Part shown: one piece after another, positions 4,400 to 5,035 of the stretch | Layout of the letters: every line of letters starts with the position of its first letter | Position numbering within the stretch: position 1 is the first letter of the stretch | Source: an uncultured Eubacteriales bacterium | GTDB taxonomy: Bacteria > Bacillota > Clostridia > Oscillospirales > Oscillospiraceae | Length of the DNA stretch: 5,035 bases | Assembly: GCA_900556935.1 (NCBI GenBank) | Contig: USQL01000138.1 | Span: 1 to 5,035 of the forward strand | Direction: 5' to 3' | Notes under the pieces: generated by a model | The model's input: the letters and a program-made list of their open reading frames with translations, nothing else | The model's database searches: none | What the model was told of the DNA's origin: nothing | Translations under genes and position numbers: made by a program

Positions 4400-5035
4400 C
4401 TATTCCCCAACAATCATATGATAAAACGATTCGACTTCTGCAGGCGATGTTAAAAACCACTCTGTTCCAGGTGCATTTTCAATCCAGCGATTTCGAAGTT
4501 TTAAAATATTATGTAATGCCGATTCAAGTTGAAATGAGTTTGAGCATTTCATAATTAGCGCGATATGAGGAAGTTCTGGATAACATGTTCCCGCTTGTCC
4601 GAAGATGCGCTGAAGCGGGTCTTTATCTGTTCTACCTATTTTACATTCCCAGATACTATGCCCGCAGGTTTCTGCATACTTTTTATATGTATCATAATAA
4701 TAGACATACACTGAATTATCGCCGGAACCAATGGTCTTATCTACCGCATACTCAACTGTATTTGTAACTTCCTCTTCGATAATTTCAACTTCCTGGATTT
4801 CGTAATTTAGTCGCCAAGTGCCATACCCTATATTAGATAAACCACTTGAGCTTAAATTTTGGCAAGCTTTTTTAAACACAGCTACATATTCTTTCTTACC
4901 CAGAATTCCTCCGCCATCATGATGGTACTTTGTAATCTCCTCAATGGCAGTTGCTCTCTTAAACTGCTTTCCATCAAAAAGATTACAGGCAATAAAGTCT
5001 CCATCCGGGGCAAGAAAGCAGGCAAGACTATATTG
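4400..5035 (-). CDS. GIY-YIG nuclease-domain protein, T5orf172/MUG113 type (N-terminus beyond window)
   Basis: The frame is open from the right edge through 211 residues to TAG at 4402-4400, so the true start lies outside; GTG at 4879 is internal. The C-terminal domain, about residues 105-205 of the visible part, has the GIY-YIG layout: strand SVYVYYY (108-114), KIGRT (132-136), DP then R143, E171 and H175 in LESALHNIL, and GTEWF (190-194). This matches the T5orf172 branch, in which the second motif is KIG. These are predicted DNA-cutting nucleases found in phages and accessory regions. The upstream part (APDGDFIACNLFDGKQF, EITKYHHDGGG, then an acidic stretch near 80-92) is unrecognised. The gene is AT-rich (17 G/C in 4501-4560), unlike the operon, which suggests transfer. 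Its role could be defence, mobility or repair. Confidence 0.82.
   Translation of the reverse strand, partial: QYSLACFLAPDGDFIACNLFDGKQFKRATAIEEITKYHHDGGGILGKKEYVAVFKKACQNLSSSGLSNIGYGTWRLNYEIQEVEIIEEEVTNTVEYAVDKTIGSGDNSVYVYYYDTYKKYAETCGHSIWECKIGRTDKDPLQRIFGQAGTCYPELPHIALIMKCSNSFQLESALHNILKLRNRWIENAPGTEWFLTSPAEVESFYHMIVGE

Noticed and set aside
4388..4401. Palindrome AGCTT-ACAT-AAGCT at the nuclease stop codon, as a terminator
   Set aside because: Only 5 bp, AT-rich and without a U tract; the 4152-4194 hairpin is a far better terminator for this gene.
4257..4460. 67-codon minus-strand open frame
   Set aside because: It overlaps the end of the GIY-YIG gene in another frame and its remainder is AT-rich spacer; no motif or good ribosome site supports it.

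Overview
The window looks like chromosomal DNA of a low-GC-phylum (Firmicutes) anaerobe of class Clostridia, most likely an Oscillospiraceae/Ruminococcaceae-type gut bacterium. The reasons are the gene pair TIGR03960 + TIGR03936 preceded by a SpoIVFB-like M50 protease, strong AAGGAGG-type ribosome sites, and GC-rich coding DNA (about 58% in one 60-base block counted by hand). The taxonomic call is inference.

Everything recognisable as a gene is on the minus strand, so the window reads right to left. At the right edge (4400-5035) is the 3' part of an AT-rich gene for a GIY-YIG (T5orf172-type) nuclease-domain protein. A short AT-rich spacer with GGTTTCA repeats follows, then a block of palindromic DNA (3901-4194): two nearly identical 83-bp direct repeats, each made of two hairpins, separated by further hairpins and bounded by an 18-bp perfect terminator-like hairpin. 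Base composition changes sharply at this block, so the right end looks acquired while the left is core chromosome.

From about 3870 down to 208 runs a compact five-gene operon: an 88-residue single-pass membrane protein, a short M50 site-2 protease of the SpoIVFB type, a 611-residue radical SAM protein with B12-binding-like N-terminus (TIGR03960), its partner radical SAM-linked protein (TIGR03936, DUF2344), and a 72-residue Lar-like zinc-ribbon protein. Three junctions overlap or place the ribosome site on the preceding gene's end. The operon ends in a stem-loop whose wobble pairs show it acts on the minus strand. In B. subtilis spoIVFA-spoIVFB precede rplU-rpmA, and in many clostridia the two radical SAM genes and rng lie between; here rng/rplU are absent and the zinc-ribbon gene follows instead.

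At the left edge, after the operon terminator, a well-formed sigma-70/A-type promoter drives a tRNA-Pro(GGG), whose 5' half (acceptor 5' strand, D arm, anticodon arm) is inside the window; the rest lies beyond base 1. No CRISPR array, transposase or complete mobile element is visible.
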